A stretch of 64,000 nucleotides of DNA, taken from assembly GCA_013339895.1 (NCBI GenBank), contig JABACO010000022.1, forward strand, positions 1,987,709 to 2,051,708, read 5' to 3'. The notes below the pieces were generated by a model. That model was not told the DNA's origin and searched no databases. It worked only from the letters and a program-made list of their open reading frames with translations. This DNA comes from Ephydatia muelleri. Taxonomy: Eukaryota; Porifera; Demospongiae; Spongillida; Spongillidae. This document shows positions 1-15,000 of the stretch, one piece after another (position 1 is the first letter of the stretch; the number at the start of each line of letters is the position of its first letter). Both the position numbers and the translations under genes were made by a program.

Positions 1-2049
1 GAAGTCTGGACGTGAGTGCTTGGCTACCTCAACAGCAGCTTTGGCACGCATGAAGTTCTGAATGAAGGCGCTGTAAAGTTCCATTAGCTGACACTTGGAG
101 AACTGTCATTGAAAGGGATACATAATGTGCACTTGGTTCAACATGCTCACACAAAAAAAAAAACAGCAGCAGGTGCAAGATGGACTGGGGACCCACATAC
201 TGTATTGATGAGAATGTCCCCGATCTTCTGCATGTGGTGCCACTTCTCGATGCGTTCCGAGACCTCCTGCAGAAACTTCTCATGGATAGCACAAATCTCC
301 GGAATGTGGGAAAATATGTCCTTGAGCAAGGAGCCCTCTATCAAAGAGGAGCTTTTTAGGGACTCGAAGTAGACCTGCAAATGGCCCCACATCTGTTGTA
401 ATATTTGCCCACTATCAGAGACCCACACGAGCTGACCTTGACAATTGTCCTTAGCGACTGCACATACGACTGCTCTGTTTCTAGAAGAAATCGGGCCACA
501 TGCTGCCTCATCTCGCGCTGTGCGTGTTTCCGAAGTGTGCATGCGTGTGCGCATACATGCATATTTGTGTGTGAGCATGTAGTGTTTTATTTGGATGGGT
601 GTTTGTGTACGTGTGTGCACATGTATGTGTCATTTGATCGTGTAAGCACACACAAAAAGGGAGACACCAAACAAGGGGAGAAGAAAGATGAGAAGACATT
701 CTCCAGCTAACACACTGGAGTTTCTTATCCCCTCACCTCCTCCCCCCTCCCTGCTACCTCCAAAGTGAACCCATACAAATTTACTTACCCAGTCAGCTGG
801 CTGGTGGGACGCCCCTTCAGTGAAGGTGTGGCCTTTCCGCACTGGGTGACGGGGCTTGACCTTCGGAGGCTCCTCCGTCCACCCCGGGGGAACGTAGGCC
901 GGCACGGGGGGCAAGTCGGCGCACTCCGGGTCCCGGGGCGCCGCCTCGTGTGCCACCAGGGTCTCTCTCGAAGAGGGTCCGGCACTGCTGCTGTTGCGCA
1001 GGCGACGCGTGCGCAAATTGGTCTGCGTGGCGGGAACGATGTCGTCTAAAACGGGGAAAGGAGGGCAACACTCTGTCGTCGTCCAGGTCACGCTCCGTTT
1101 CCCTCTGCGGATTGGGCATCGTGCAACTCGAGGCGCCGTTGGGTATGTAGGGCGCGGGACTCCCCGGTACGGTTTCCAGCTTGGCGAGTCTCGTGGACCT
1201 TTGCGGCAATCGCGTGTCTACCACCTTTCGCACGCGAAGGTTTTCGGCGGGAGGAGGGAGAAAGCCGTTCTCGCACTGCGCATGACGCGACTCACCGTTG
1301 GCGGTGGTTCCCTGATGTTGCTGCTGCTGATGCTGCTGTTGTCGCGCACCCTGACTCTCGACAGGAGCCGGTTGCTTGGAGGGGAGCGTCACACTGCGGG
1401 AGCGTCCTAGAAGAATGGGACTCGCAGGGTTTCCCAGAACGCCTAGCGGGACAATGGGCTGGGCAGGAGTCAGTCGTATATTATCCGAATCGGCTGAGCC
1501 TCGGCGAAACGCGCCGAAAATGCTAAGCGGACCGTTTTTCTTCTTCGAAGCGGCGGGAGCATCGAAAACGCACGACATGGTTCTCACCGGCAGGGTTTTA
1601 CTGAGCAACTTCCCGGATACCGTCGCGGAGGAAGGCTTGGAGGATGCAAATGTGTTGTTGGGAAAAGGAGGCTCGCCAATACGCAGGGGTTTCTCTTCCG
1701 GCAGGATGCACACCGTTGCCTTGGAGTTTCTTTTAGCGACGACGAAGTGATTACCGGTTATTCCATTAGCGCCTTTTCGCCTGGCTACCTGATCAATAGT
1801 TTCATTTTCGACGCTGTGATTGGTGTTGCTCCACGATGAATGCGTCGCTTCGGAACTGGCCTTCGACAAAGATTCCGGTTTTGTGGGAGACACTATCACG
1901 CGAGGGCGGGGACCATTGCGGGATTCGCAGTCCGAGTACTCGTCCTCGATATGGAACGAAGTGCTTCCCTCTTCGTGGCGTCCACCGATCAACTGCGCGC
2001 TCATTGTTTCTGCGCAATAGTACAAAACGACGTCGTTTTTTTCGGGCAA
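1..2049 (-). CDS. Rho guanine nucleotide exchange factor (ARHGEF10/17-like), 5' part
   Basis: Exons read on the minus strand: 2049-789, 517-437, 374-201 and 102-1, continuing off the left edge. All splice phases agree. The first exon codes for about 420 residues of low-complexity, Ser/Pro-rich sequence with a short Gln/His run near 1320-1345 and no domain I recognise. The next three exons spell the first half of a Dbl-homology domain: FLLETEQSYVQSLRTIVK (CR1 helix), then IFSHIPEICAIHEKFL, then KIGDILINTFSK, then LMELYSAFIQNFMRAKAA. DH domains activate Rho GTPases by exchanging GDP for GTP at membranes. Spacing of the CR1 and IPE motifs looks most like ARHGEF10/ARHGEF17. Start may be 2049 or the in-frame Met at 2004. 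The frame shifts by one base near the G run at 1053-1056; a one-base insertion explains this better than a 46-bp intron. Catalytic CR3 and any PH or WD domain lie outside the window. Confidence 0.85.
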
Positions 2050-2154
2050 AGCGGCATGAGTATTAAGTTAATTGGTAGCGTTTATGTACGAGTCACTGCC
2101 CACGTCGAAATGAAATTATTAAATTAATTAACATCACTGTCTCTTTCTTTCGAT
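2050..2154. promoter_or_regulatory. Short divergent promoter, RhoGEF / TMEM144-like 1
   Basis: Only 105 bp separate the two outward-facing start codons (150 bp if the RhoGEF starts at 2004). The spacer is AT-rich, with ATTAAGTTAATT and TTAAATTAATTAA stretches. No canonical TATA position can be fixed. A shared promoter is inferred from geometry alone. Confidence 0.5.
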
Positions 2155-2659
2155 ATGGTCTATCGGGAGCTTAGCGCAGCTAGCTCGTTTCTGTTTATTC
2201 TTATCCTGTGCTTGACAGGAAATGCCGCCGCCCTCTATATTCCGAGTGCTTCACAAGGTGGAATATGCTACACAACAGCCGAAGGTGACCCTTACGCTTT
2301 TATTAACGAAAGCAATATGCCGAAAAATATATCTATTCAATAATTGCTCTTCTCCTTAAGGCGTTCAAACATCTGGTGGTTCGCAAAATGATTACCATTG
2401 TGGGAAGATATGCGGCTCTGGCAGCGAGCCGTGGAAAGGGTACCTCGGTGCAGCTGTTGCCATCGTGTTCTTTGGAAGCAACTTCATCCCCGTCAAAAAG
2501 TTCGACACGGGAGATGGTAGGCGTGGCTCCGTCGACCCTTTCCACTTTTCCTAGGGCTATTCTACCTCTCTCCCTCCCTTCACCCCTCCTCTCTTTCACA
2601 CATACACACACACATACACACACAAACACACACACATACATACATATACACACATAAAC

Positions 2660-2690
<31 letters not shown>

Positions 2691-2709
2691 TACATACATA
2701 TACACACAT

Positions 2710-2766
<57 letters not shown>

Positions 2767-5700
2767 CAATCTCTCTCTATAATCCTGCAGGTTTTTTCTT
2801 CCAGTGGGTTCTGTGCATAGGCATATGGTTGGTGGGTTTGGTGGTGAACCTGATCAGGTATCAGCCTCCCATGTTCTTACCCTCCTTGCTGGGTGGAGGG
2901 CTTCTGTGGACCACAGGTAGGGAGCCCCCTTGCAGGACTCACCCATCTCATCTCTCTCCACTCCCTCCTGCCCTCCCTCCCCCACCTTCCTTTCTTCCCT
3001 TTCCCCCCCTTCCCTTCCCCCCCCCTTCCCTTCCCCCCCCACCTTCCCTTCCTCCCCCCAACACACACACTCAAGGCAATATCTTGACAGTCTCCATCAT
3101 TAAGATGATTGGCCTCACCATGGGCCTGACCGTCTGGGGGACGACAAACCTTCTTGGCGGCTGGATCACGGCTATGTGAGAATAAGACCCCAACTGCATC
3201 TCTGTTGTTACCTGGTATTCCTTGCCCCGCCCATTCATCACCTGCTCCACCCACTTGACCACACTCCTACAAAAAGGTTTATTTTGGACCAGGCAAGCCA
3301 GATCCAATGTCTTTGGTTGAATTACGGTGGAATACTGTTTGTGATTGCAAGGTAATGCGACCAAAACAGATAGCAAAACTGTAAGCACATACTTTCTGTA
3401 CCTTGGCTGGGCATGTGGACACACCCACACCTGCCCTCATCTAAACAGCACTGCTTCACTGGGCAATATTTAGTAAAAACAACATTAAAAAAAACACGCC
3501 CCATGCCACACTCACACTAGACTCACACTGCACACCAGACCACACCACTCACAAGAATAAGGGTTTTTTAAGCAAACCATTTCCCTCGCTTGTTCGAATT
3601 GTTTAAATTCTTTCACGGAAAAAGAAACTGTTAGCATTCAGTTGAAAGCCCTATAATCGAACAATTTATTGGCATTCTATCCATGCTTGGTGTGTGTCAT
3701 TTGATCATCTGATCTGTCCAATGCCATTTCATGTATGTGTGCATGTATGCGAACATTGCGGATCATATAACCCCTTCATAAAATGGTGCCATGGCGATCA
3801 TGTTGAGAACATCACCACACCCTGATCCTATTATATTGCGCACCAACTTCAAAACAGCTCTTTCCATGTTCCCGTTTCTGTTCTCTATAGTTTCAGTGCC
3901 TTTGGCTGTACTATTTTAACTCCTAATTAATGCACACTGATTACGAGGAGAGCAGTGTAATCTGCATTGCACTGCAAACACTTATTCCATATCCCATGCT
4001 GATGTGTTGGCCTTCCATTGAATAGCACAGTCATGCAGGCCTTTGTGAAGACAGAGGGAAAGGCCCTTTCAGAGAGAGGTGCACCTTCACTTCTAGCCGG
4101 GAGCACCATCCAAGAACGTCTTGCAGCCCGAAAGGTGTGCCTCTATTTTCGTCCCAATCCCCTTCCCTCCTCCAAAGCTGTAACTGCATCAGCCATAACT
4201 GGCTTCCAGCATAACCTATGAGCACCTGGGTGCCGTTGCCAAGCAATTGTTTTGCTGTGAGGTGGGGTACATTGTGGAATGTGAAACTTTCATAGGTGCT
4301 TGAAAATGCAAGGTGGGGGGAGAGAGAGAAATTAGTCAGTTTTTGGTTATCTTCTTCATCTATTGTATTTATTAACGTTATTAACAAAACTCTCCCAAAA
4401 CTCCTCCCCCTCCAGTCTGACAGAACCACAGCAGACAGCAAAGAAAAGCTCATTTTCAGTACAGATGTGAAAGGGAAGGATGTGAAAGTGAAGGATGTGA
4501 AAGAGGACAGCAATAGTGATGACCACTCTTGGGTTGACAAGCTAGGGGTGTGGCCTCGAAGAATACTGTAGGTGGTATGGTACAGCAAAATAAGCCTCTC
4601 CATTGCCCCCTCCCTCCCTCTCCCTCCCTCCCTCCCCCTCCTTCCCTCCCTCCCTCCCCCTCCCTCCCTCCCTCCCTCCCCTCCCTCCCCCTCCCTCCCT
4701 CCCCCTCCCTCCCTCCCCCTCTCTCCCTCCCCCTCCCTCCTTCCCCCTCCCCCTCCCCCTCCCTCCCCAGAGGTTTTGCTCTTGCGTGCATGGTTGGAAC
4801 CTTCTATGGCTTCTCCTTTCTTCCAATTCAACTTATGAAGCTGTGTGATGATCCATACCACTCCTGCAATGGTTGGAGCTGGTCAGTTAGTTCATGCAGC
4901 TTTGGATTTATCTTCCCACTCCCTCTCTCCTCTCTCCCTTCCCTCCTTTTCTCCCCCTCCCCCTCCCTCTCTCCTCCCTTCCTTCCCTCCTTCCTTCTCC
5001 CCCTCCCTTTCCCTCCCTCCCTCCCCTCCCTCCTTTCCCTCCCTCACTCCGTCCCCTCACTCCGTCCCCTCCCTCCTTTCCCCTCCCTCATTCCCTCCCC
5101 TCTCTCCTTTCTCCATACCCCTCCCTCCCTCATTCCTCTCCCCCCCCCCCTTCCCTCCCTTCTCTCTCTCTCTCCTTTCTCCCCTCCCCTCGATTCCCCC
5201 TCCTTCCCAACAGATCTGGACTACCTCTTTGGTCACTTCACAGGTATTCTACTATTCAGCACAGTATGGTTTGTGCTCTATGCCATCTTCAACCAGAACA
5301 AACCCAGGGTCTATCCCAAAGCCATCATCCCTGGCCTCATCTCCGGGATCATGTGGGGCATTGCAATGGGTAAGACCCTCACACTCCTCCATGTCACCTG
5401 ACATCCTCCCCCTCACACTCCTCCATGTCACCTGACATCCTCCCCTCACACTCCTCCATGTCACCTGACATCCTCCCCCTCACACTCCTCCATGTCACCT
5501 GACATCCTCCCCCTCGCACTCCTCCATGTCACCTGACATCCTCCCCATCACACTCCTCCATGTCACCTGACATCCTCCCCCTCGCACTCCTCCATGTCAC
5601 CTGACATCCTCCCCCTCGCACTCCTCCATGTCACCTGACATCCTCCCCCTCACACTCCTCCATGTCACCTGACATCCTCCCCCTCGCACTCCTCCATGTC

Positions 5701-6429
5701 ACCTGACATCCTCCCCCTCGCACTCCTCCATGTCACCTGACATCCTCCCCCTCACACTCCTCCATGTCACCTGACATCCTCCCCCTCACACTCCTCCATG
5801 TCACCTGACATCCTCCCCTCCAATAGTTGGATTTTTTGTTGCAAACCAACACCTCTCCCTTGGAGCAAGCATGCCTCTTTGTAGTGCTGTGAGTTATCAC
5901 TTCTAATTGGTGCACAGCGTTCCTTTTGTTGCTGTTGTTCATTGCAGGGCCCTGGTTTTGTCAGTTCTGCATGGGGCATTCTAGTGTACAGGGAGATTAA
6001 GGTACATCGCCAATTGCTGCACTAACCCTTGTTCCCATGACATCACAACTTCCTCTATCCACCCCACTTATTACCACACCTTTTGCTCTTAACCCCACTC
6101 TCTCTCTCCATCCCCTCCTCTCCCTTCACTATTCCCCATTCTTGCTTTGCGCATGCTATTTGCCATCTGTCCACCTCCCAGCCCACCTTCACCTATTTAA
6201 TGCCCTCCCTGACCCTTCCTCCCAGCCCACCTGCATCTATTTATTGCCCTCCCAGATCCTTTCTCCCCTTACCTATCTAGATATGACCTCTGAGTGTTAT
6301 TTTATGTCAGTTATGTGTTTTAATCATTTTCAGGGAAAGCGAAACATTGGTCTTTACTTTTTTGCATTTTTGATTTCTGTTTGCGGAATGGCTATGAATG
6401 CTGTGTCTAAATGCACCATCGGATGCTGA
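2155..6429 (+). CDS. TMEM144-like multipass transporter, copy 1
   Basis: Twelve exons: 2155-2284, 2361-2516, 2791-2916, 3076-3175, 3277-3351, 4026-4134, 4416-4567, 4771-4871, 5214-5369, 5827-5888, 5948-6001, 6334-6429, giving about 438 residues with every phase matching. TMEM144 family signatures are clear: [18 protein letters not shown] in TM1-2, FFQWVLCIGIWLVGLVVNL, MGLTVWGTTNLLGGW, SWVDKLGVWPRRIL, DLDYLFGHFTGI, YPKAIIPGLISGIMWGIAMG and GPGFVSSAWGILVYREIK. The family belongs to the DMT-like ten-helix proteins and is considered a putative carbohydrate transporter. Unlike human TMEM144, this protein starts with a signal-peptide-like segment (SSFLFILILCLTG) and about 60 extra residues with three cysteines before TM1. 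It sits directly upstream of a paralogue with identical exon phases. The substrate cannot be told from sequence. Confidence 0.93.
2598..2762. repeat. (CA)n microsatellite in TMEM144-like 1 intron 2
   Basis: Nearly pure CA dinucleotide tract with ATACATACATATACACACATAAACA interruptions occurring twice, so the tract itself contains a larger duplicated unit. It lies between exons 2 and 3. Confidence 0.95.
4604..4770. repeat. (CCCTCC)n pyrimidine tract abutting a 3' splice site
   Basis: Polypyrimidine simple repeat that runs directly into the CCAG acceptor of exon 8 (4771), so it probably also serves as the polypyrimidine tract. Its lack of stops gives long spurious Pro/Ser-rich open frames. Confidence 0.9.
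4918..5205. repeat. CT-rich simple repeat in TMEM144-like 1 intron 8
   Basis: Irregular CCCTCC/CTCTCC pyrimidine tract covering almost the whole intron between exons 8 and 9 and ending at the AACAG acceptor. Confidence 0.85.
5372..5818. repeat. 34-bp minisatellite, about 13 copies
   Basis: Tandem copies of a unit containing CTCCATGTCACCTGACATCC, fill the intron between exons 9 and 10 of the first TMEM144-like gene. Copies differ mainly at one position (CTCACA versus CTCGCA). GTCACCTGAC inside each unit is nearly palindromic. Absent from the equivalent intron of the downstream paralogue, so it expanded after the duplication. Confidence 0.97.
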
Positions 6430-6761
6430 ACGCTTGTGTGTCCAAAACGTTTGTGTATGTTGTAGTAATAATTCTTTTATAATTTCAAATTATGTTTCAA
6501 TTATGTTTGTTATTTGCCAGCCCAAGCACTTGAAGTGGTCTTGACCTCAGCTGAAGGGAGAAGCGATTTGATTACAGCAGCGACATTCGGAGTCTAGACA
6601 GAAGCCTTGTGTTTTAGCGTGCGGCGTGATCACGTGACTTTTAGAATGGGCTAAGTGTACAATGCTAATTTTAATGTCTAGCAAACGGGTAACCTTAAAT
6701 GTTTGTTGTTGCCGCCAATTGAAGGTTTTAATTGATATTTTAATAATAAACACTAATTAAC
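6430..6761. promoter_or_regulatory. Intergenic gap and presumed promoter of TMEM144-like 2
   Basis: 332 bp between the two paralogues hold the 3' UTR of copy 1 (AT-rich from 6470) and the upstream region of copy 2. A palindromic E-box is at 6630-6637. AATAATAAACACTAATTAAC directly precedes the start codon. No further gene seen. Confidence 0.5.
6630..6637. promoter_or_regulatory. Palindromic E-box TCACGTGA (CLEAR-like)
   Basis: TCACGTGA, in the context GATCACGTGAC, lies 125 bp upstream of the TMEM144-like 2 start codon. TCACGTGA is the core recognised by MiT/TFE and other bHLH-Zip factors in animals. Function here is inferred from position only. Confidence 0.35.
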
Positions 6762-9195
<2,434 letters not shown>

Positions 9196-9720
9196 CTAGA
9201 ACATTGCATATGAAGTCCATAAATTACTACCAGTGTTGTATCATCCTACATGCTGTTCGACTTCAGGTTACACTACTGCAAAACCATAAAACTTTAATTT
9301 TTATATAAAACGATTTTATGTGTATTTGTACATGTATAAAAGAGCGTCTCTATATGTGTAGTGAAGAAGTTTTTCTCTGGGTTTTCATTCTATTGTTTTA
9401 TCATTATTTCCTCTGTTCATTTGTTTACATATTGTTTATCTATACAAGCTCTTGATTTAGCACATTCATGAATACTTGTTTTCAATACAAACACCACCTC
9501 GTTAATTAACTATTACACACCTCACATGTAGCAGGCAGCCATTTATTATTTTGAAAAGCACATGAAGCACCTTATGTAGTACAATTAATAACATAGACAC
9601 ATGCAATATGCTGTACAAGTCACGAAGTAGGTCTGTTTTGTGTGCAATTTGTTGATGTCCTAAAAACAAAAGTACAGTGAGTGCTGTATTGGGAACAGAG
9701 GAAAGCCACTCCCTCTTCCC
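9196..9720. other. 3' intergenic region between convergent genes
   Basis: 525 bp between the stop codons of TMEM144-like 2 and RRM1, which converge here. AT-rich, with several TATAAA/AATAAA-like stretches that could act as polyadenylation signals for either gene. No coding or repeat signal seen. Confidence 0.6.
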
Positions 9721-11992
9721 TCAGGCACTGCATGAGATGCAGCCCTCCCTATTCTGCAGAGAACAGGCCATGTCGCTGTAGTCTTTGGCCCTCTCCGCAT
9801 CTTCAGCAGCACCAGAAGAGGCTCCTTGCTTCTTCTTCACCTCATTCACCACCCTCTGGTCCACTGTGAACTGAATGGCATTGGCCGCAGGTTGTGTGCG
9901 TAGGTAGTACATCCCTGTCTTTAACCCCTGTGGATGGTAACATGTAGGGATTACACTGGAATGATAGATCAAATCTAGGGATTAAACTAGAGCTTAGAGA
10001 ATGTAGGGATTAATAGGTAATGTATAGACTACATGTATAAGTTAGAGTGGATGGGTTGCATATTTGCAGATACAAATAACCTCTGACACCATTCTTCCAG
10101 TCTAAAATACTCTTGCAGATGGATACCAATGGGTAAGCAATAGCATATCAGCCCTAACCCAAACCCTGCTTTCCAAGTCTACTGTGCAGTGTGGCTTACT
10201 TTCTTCCAAGCGTAGAAATGCATACTGGTCAGCTTTCCAAAGTTGGGCTCGGCAATGTGGACGTTGAAAGACTGGCTCTGGTCTATGTAGGCCCCACGAT
10301 CAGCTGCCATATTGATAAGGGTCTTCTGAGAGATCTCCCACACCGTTTTGTAAAGCCCCTTGAGGTCTTCAGGGATCTCATCGATGTTCTGGGATAAAAG
10401 CATATAACGTAAGGCAGGTCACATGACAAGATCATGTGACAAGATCATGCATATGCTTTATACTGCAATGCAATGTATTTTAACCTGCACAGATCCATTG
10501 TGTGCTATGAGTTTCTGCTTGAGTTCTTCGTCCCACAGCCCTCTGTCTGTGAGGTCCTTTAGCAGGTGATGGTTCACAATCTGCACAAGCATGGAAGAGA
10601 CAAGGTGGACATTGCATAAGCCCCCCAGATCTTGTACCTTCTAACTCACATGTACAGTGCATTGTATAAATAAAATATATGTATTTTGTTCATGTCATTT
10701 TCATTCAAACAGAACGAAAATGACATGAACAAAATACATCTATAGAAAATAAAAATAACAATAAATAATCCAGCATTCTTATCCACATGTGCTGTGTGCT
10801 TTGGAGCAAAGTGCCAATGGAGGTGGGCAGGAAGATGTTATGTACCACTCGTGATTATACTTAACCCTAATGCAATAATGTGATCAGATGTGGTGGCACC
10901 ATACTATGTGCTATGTGGGCACACATTTCTCAATAGACAACAATAGATCAAAGTGCAAGAAGTGAGAGTTTGTCCAGCAAACAAAACAATTTTGCTGAAC
11001 AGGTTCTTGCATGTACTTCACTGTTTATTTCCCAGCATGTAAGCTGAACCCCTACATATATTTTATTCTGGAAATGTGAGATGACAAACATCCATAATTC
11101 CTGAGTAGAGACTGTTTGTAAATTAACCAACTGATTCCGGTCACTGATAGATCTTACATAAAATTTTGGGAAATTTTTGATGCTGAAAATATTTTCAACA
11201 TGAGGCCTGATTATCCAAATAATTGGCACTCATGCAGTTCCCCCCTCCCCCTCCCCCTCCACCAACTTATATAAATGTTAACATGCAAACACTAGGTCAG
11301 ATCCACCACATGCAGCTTAATCGAAAAGTGGGTGTCTTGAACTTGACTTTCAAACCCCTTGCCAAATTTTTGACGGAGCTGGATGTGGGGACAAAGGTTT
11401 GAGCATAGTTTCATGGCTTAGTAACGCATATTATAGAACGTGTATCAATTGCAAATATGAATTAAATGGACAATTCACAAATTGGCCATTAAGTGGCCAA
11501 CCTGTGGGTTTTTGGTGGCCCGCCCCAGCTTTTTTCCAAGAGGGGAAGGGCGGATTATAAATGAACACTATTAATTGCAGTTGTCTAATTTTCTGCTATG
11601 AATAGTCTTCAGGAGAAGGGTTTAACTCTTTCACGGGCAACAGAGCAATATTGCTCCGCAGGTGCTATACTAAAGCCACTCTGTTTATCTAAACAGTTAA
11701 CACTTTGCAGTCAACAACATATTGATCAGTTGTTTCCTGGTCATAGAATAGTGTAAGTTGTTTGCTAACTACGTTTTCCTGCAACGCACAACACTTTTTT
11801 TTTTTTTGCACAACATGTGTACCGTAATAATTGGCTTTGCCTGTGAAAGAGTTAAACCCCCAAACATCCCCCCCCCCCCCCCCCCCCCCCCCCCCTACTG
11901 CCCAGCTAGGGGATGGAGGGGAGCGTCAACACAGCTTCGTCAACTTGACATGCACTGAAGCTTATTCTTATCACACAATTTAATTAAAGTGG

Positions 11993-12029
<37 letters not shown>

Positions 12030-15000
12030 AACTGCATAAGAGCCAAATAGTTTACTGAATGCATTGTAATTGCAATGTAAAATGCTTGAATAGTACCATA
12101 CCATCCACTCAAACTTCATTAAACAAAAGTTCACAATGAAAAATTTCCCAAATCATCGTATCATGCCCCACACATCACATCCTTATCGTGACCCCACCCA
12201 TGTCCTTACCTGAAACTCCCCCGAGAGGACTCTTCGCGTGTATATGTTGCTGGTGTAAGGCTCGATGGACTCGTTGTTACCCAGGATCTGGGCGGTGGAG
12301 GCTGTTGGCATGGGAGCCACCAATAGGCTGTTACGTACTCCATACCTAGGTATGATGTAAAATTTAATGCACTTGTCTCCCATGATTTGCTGATACTAGT
12401 GGCGGGGGGTGTTGGGCTTCCTAAATTAGGTAATGGGCACGACAGATTCCCGTACGCCAATTCATTTCTTTGCACTTTGTGTGTTAATATTAATATAGAA
12501 CAAAATTTTAAATCCATACACAATGGGGAGTTCTGATTGCACAAAGAGGAGGGGCAGAAGGTGGGGCTTACTTGGCAATGTCTGCCTTGAGCGTTGCCCA
12601 ATCCCACAGGTCTGAGGGCGTCACACCCCACATGTCAAACTGCAAGATCTGCAAAACAAAAGCACATTTATTGGATAGCAACAGCTTGTATATGTATATG
12701 TGTGGTTTGTGGTACTGAAACCTCGTAACTACATGGGACTTGTACTTGGCTTGATCATGTGCATCCAAGGAACTACCAATTAATTAACTCTTAAAGACTT
12801 ATCAAGGGCACAAAAACTCCTGGAGCTAGTGGTATGATGCTGAAGATGCTCATTGCAGAAGGCATGCCAGTGCAGGTCTGGACACCTCAAGCTGTTGCGC
12901 ACAATTGGGCCAAAGCTGTCATCATTCCACTCTCAGAAAGGGGAACCTGCACCTGGCAAGGCATGCCCCCCCCCTCTTGAGTGTGCTTGTTTGGTTGTGT
13001 ACTGGCAGGTAGAATTCAAAGCTTTCGAAATCGCTATTGGCTGAATACAGTGCAGTTTTGTAAGCATCGAGGACTGATATGATTTTTGTAGCACATCAGC
13101 TACAAGAAAGACTCACGAACAGAAAATTGATGTTTCTTGACCTTAAGAAAACCTACAATTCTGTGTTTGTAAAATTTTATGACCTCTGCTGCAGAAATCC
13201 ACCTGGTTGAAGCTTCACACAGCAACCTTTGCAGTAGTTAGTGTTGAGAGCAAATCAATGATCCAGAGGTTTGAAGAAGATTGTGTTTGTTCAACATTCT
13301 CATTAAGTCCGTTTTTTGATCAGGTTGTCTGTGATACTCTTATGTATTATTCAGACGGAGTAGAGCTAAGTTACCAATGTCAGTTAAGAATGTCTGGTCT
13401 ATTTTCCTGATGATACCATGTCTATATTTCATGATAGTGGATCTCTGCAGGGTTGTATTTACTGGTTTCAAATTGCTGCCCAGTACTTGACCACACCTTG
13501 ACCAAATAGCATCCAGTTCAAAGTCTTATATTTGGCATACATCCAGACTGTACCAGTCTATAAGTCACCAGTTTTCTGAGCATTGTTTGGAATCATGGGC
13601 AATTTCTGTTTCATACATCACCCGGGCAAGCTGTATTCAGTAAGGCTGGGGATTTGGTAAGACCCGACATATACCTGCAGCAGCAATCTAAACAACACCC
13701 CTAGATTGCTGCTCTAGTAACAAAGTCTTGCATTTAGTGGTTTGAATGTGCTTCCCATACAAGGTGAGCTTTCAAAGGTCAAAATATGCTAAAAAGCCTA
13801 AAAAGTGCTAGCGAGAAAGTGATTCATGGCCTGAAATCGCAAAATCAGATGCACGTGTCCCAAATGCAATCAAGTGGTTATAGTGTCCCAATGATAAACT
13901 CACTCCTTGGCTGACGGGAGATCCTTGGTATGTGTCATATGGTCCATACTTTGCAGCCAGCTCGCACGACGCTGTCAAAGCTCCAAAGTATATTGTCTCA
14001 AATATCTTCTTGTTGAGTTCTTCAGCCTGGGGACTGTCAAATGGGTACCTCATTAGTATGAAGGCGTCGGCCAGTCCTTGGACACCAATGCCAATGGGTC
14101 TATGCCTCTTGTTGGAGTATTCAGCCTGCAGGGGGTTGTAGGAAGCAGGAGTGCGTGAGTGTGTGGGAGACAGGGCAAAGTGTGTGAGTGTGTGGAACAG
14201 GAAAATAGAACTGGGGAAGAGGGCTATTACCTCAGGTACAGGATAGTAATTGACGTCAATAATCTTGTTCAGATTACGGGTCATGACCTGGGAGTGAGGA
14301 GGTAATGGTAGACGAGAGAGAAGAGGTGGACTAGGTTTGGGGACGGACTGAAACAAGATACCTTTGTGATCTCAAACAGCTTCTTGAAGTCATACACACC
14401 CTCTGACGTAACATACATGTTCAAAGCAATCGATGCAAGGTTGCAGACAGCCACCTAATATTGATGGGGGGGGGGGGGGGATTATCATCGTCTTGTCCTA
14501 CCACCTCCCACCTCCCTCTATGCAAAGCCACAAGAACCCCTTACCTCATTTGGTGCCGTGTACTCCACAATCTCAGTGCACAGATTGCTGCATTTGATGG
14601 TGCCCAAGTTTTGCTGGTTGCTCTTGCCGTTGCAGCTGTCCTTGTACAGCATGTAAGGAGTGCCTGTCTCCGTCTGGGACTCGAGAATAGCAAACCACAG
14701 CTTCTGAGCCTCCACAACCTTTCGCACTCTGCCTTCCTTCTCGTACCTATCACCAAGGGAAGATGTAGTTGCGAGACAGAGGGAGGAGATGGCGTGGGCT
14801 GGGTGAGGAGGAAGGCTTACTTGGTGTATAGCTCTTCAAACTTGTCCCCCCACACGTCAGCAAGGGCCTGGGCTACTCGTCGGGGCACATGAAGGGACCA
14901 GTGTCCGTTGCTCTCGACCCTCTTCATGAAGAGATCGGGTATCCACAGGGCAATAGAAGAGATCCCGTGCTCCGCTGCAATCATAATTTGGTATGATGTA

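Noticed and set aside
5372..5818. Possible CRISPR array because of regular repeats
   Set aside because: Head-to-tail repeats without unique spacers, in an intron of a animal gene.
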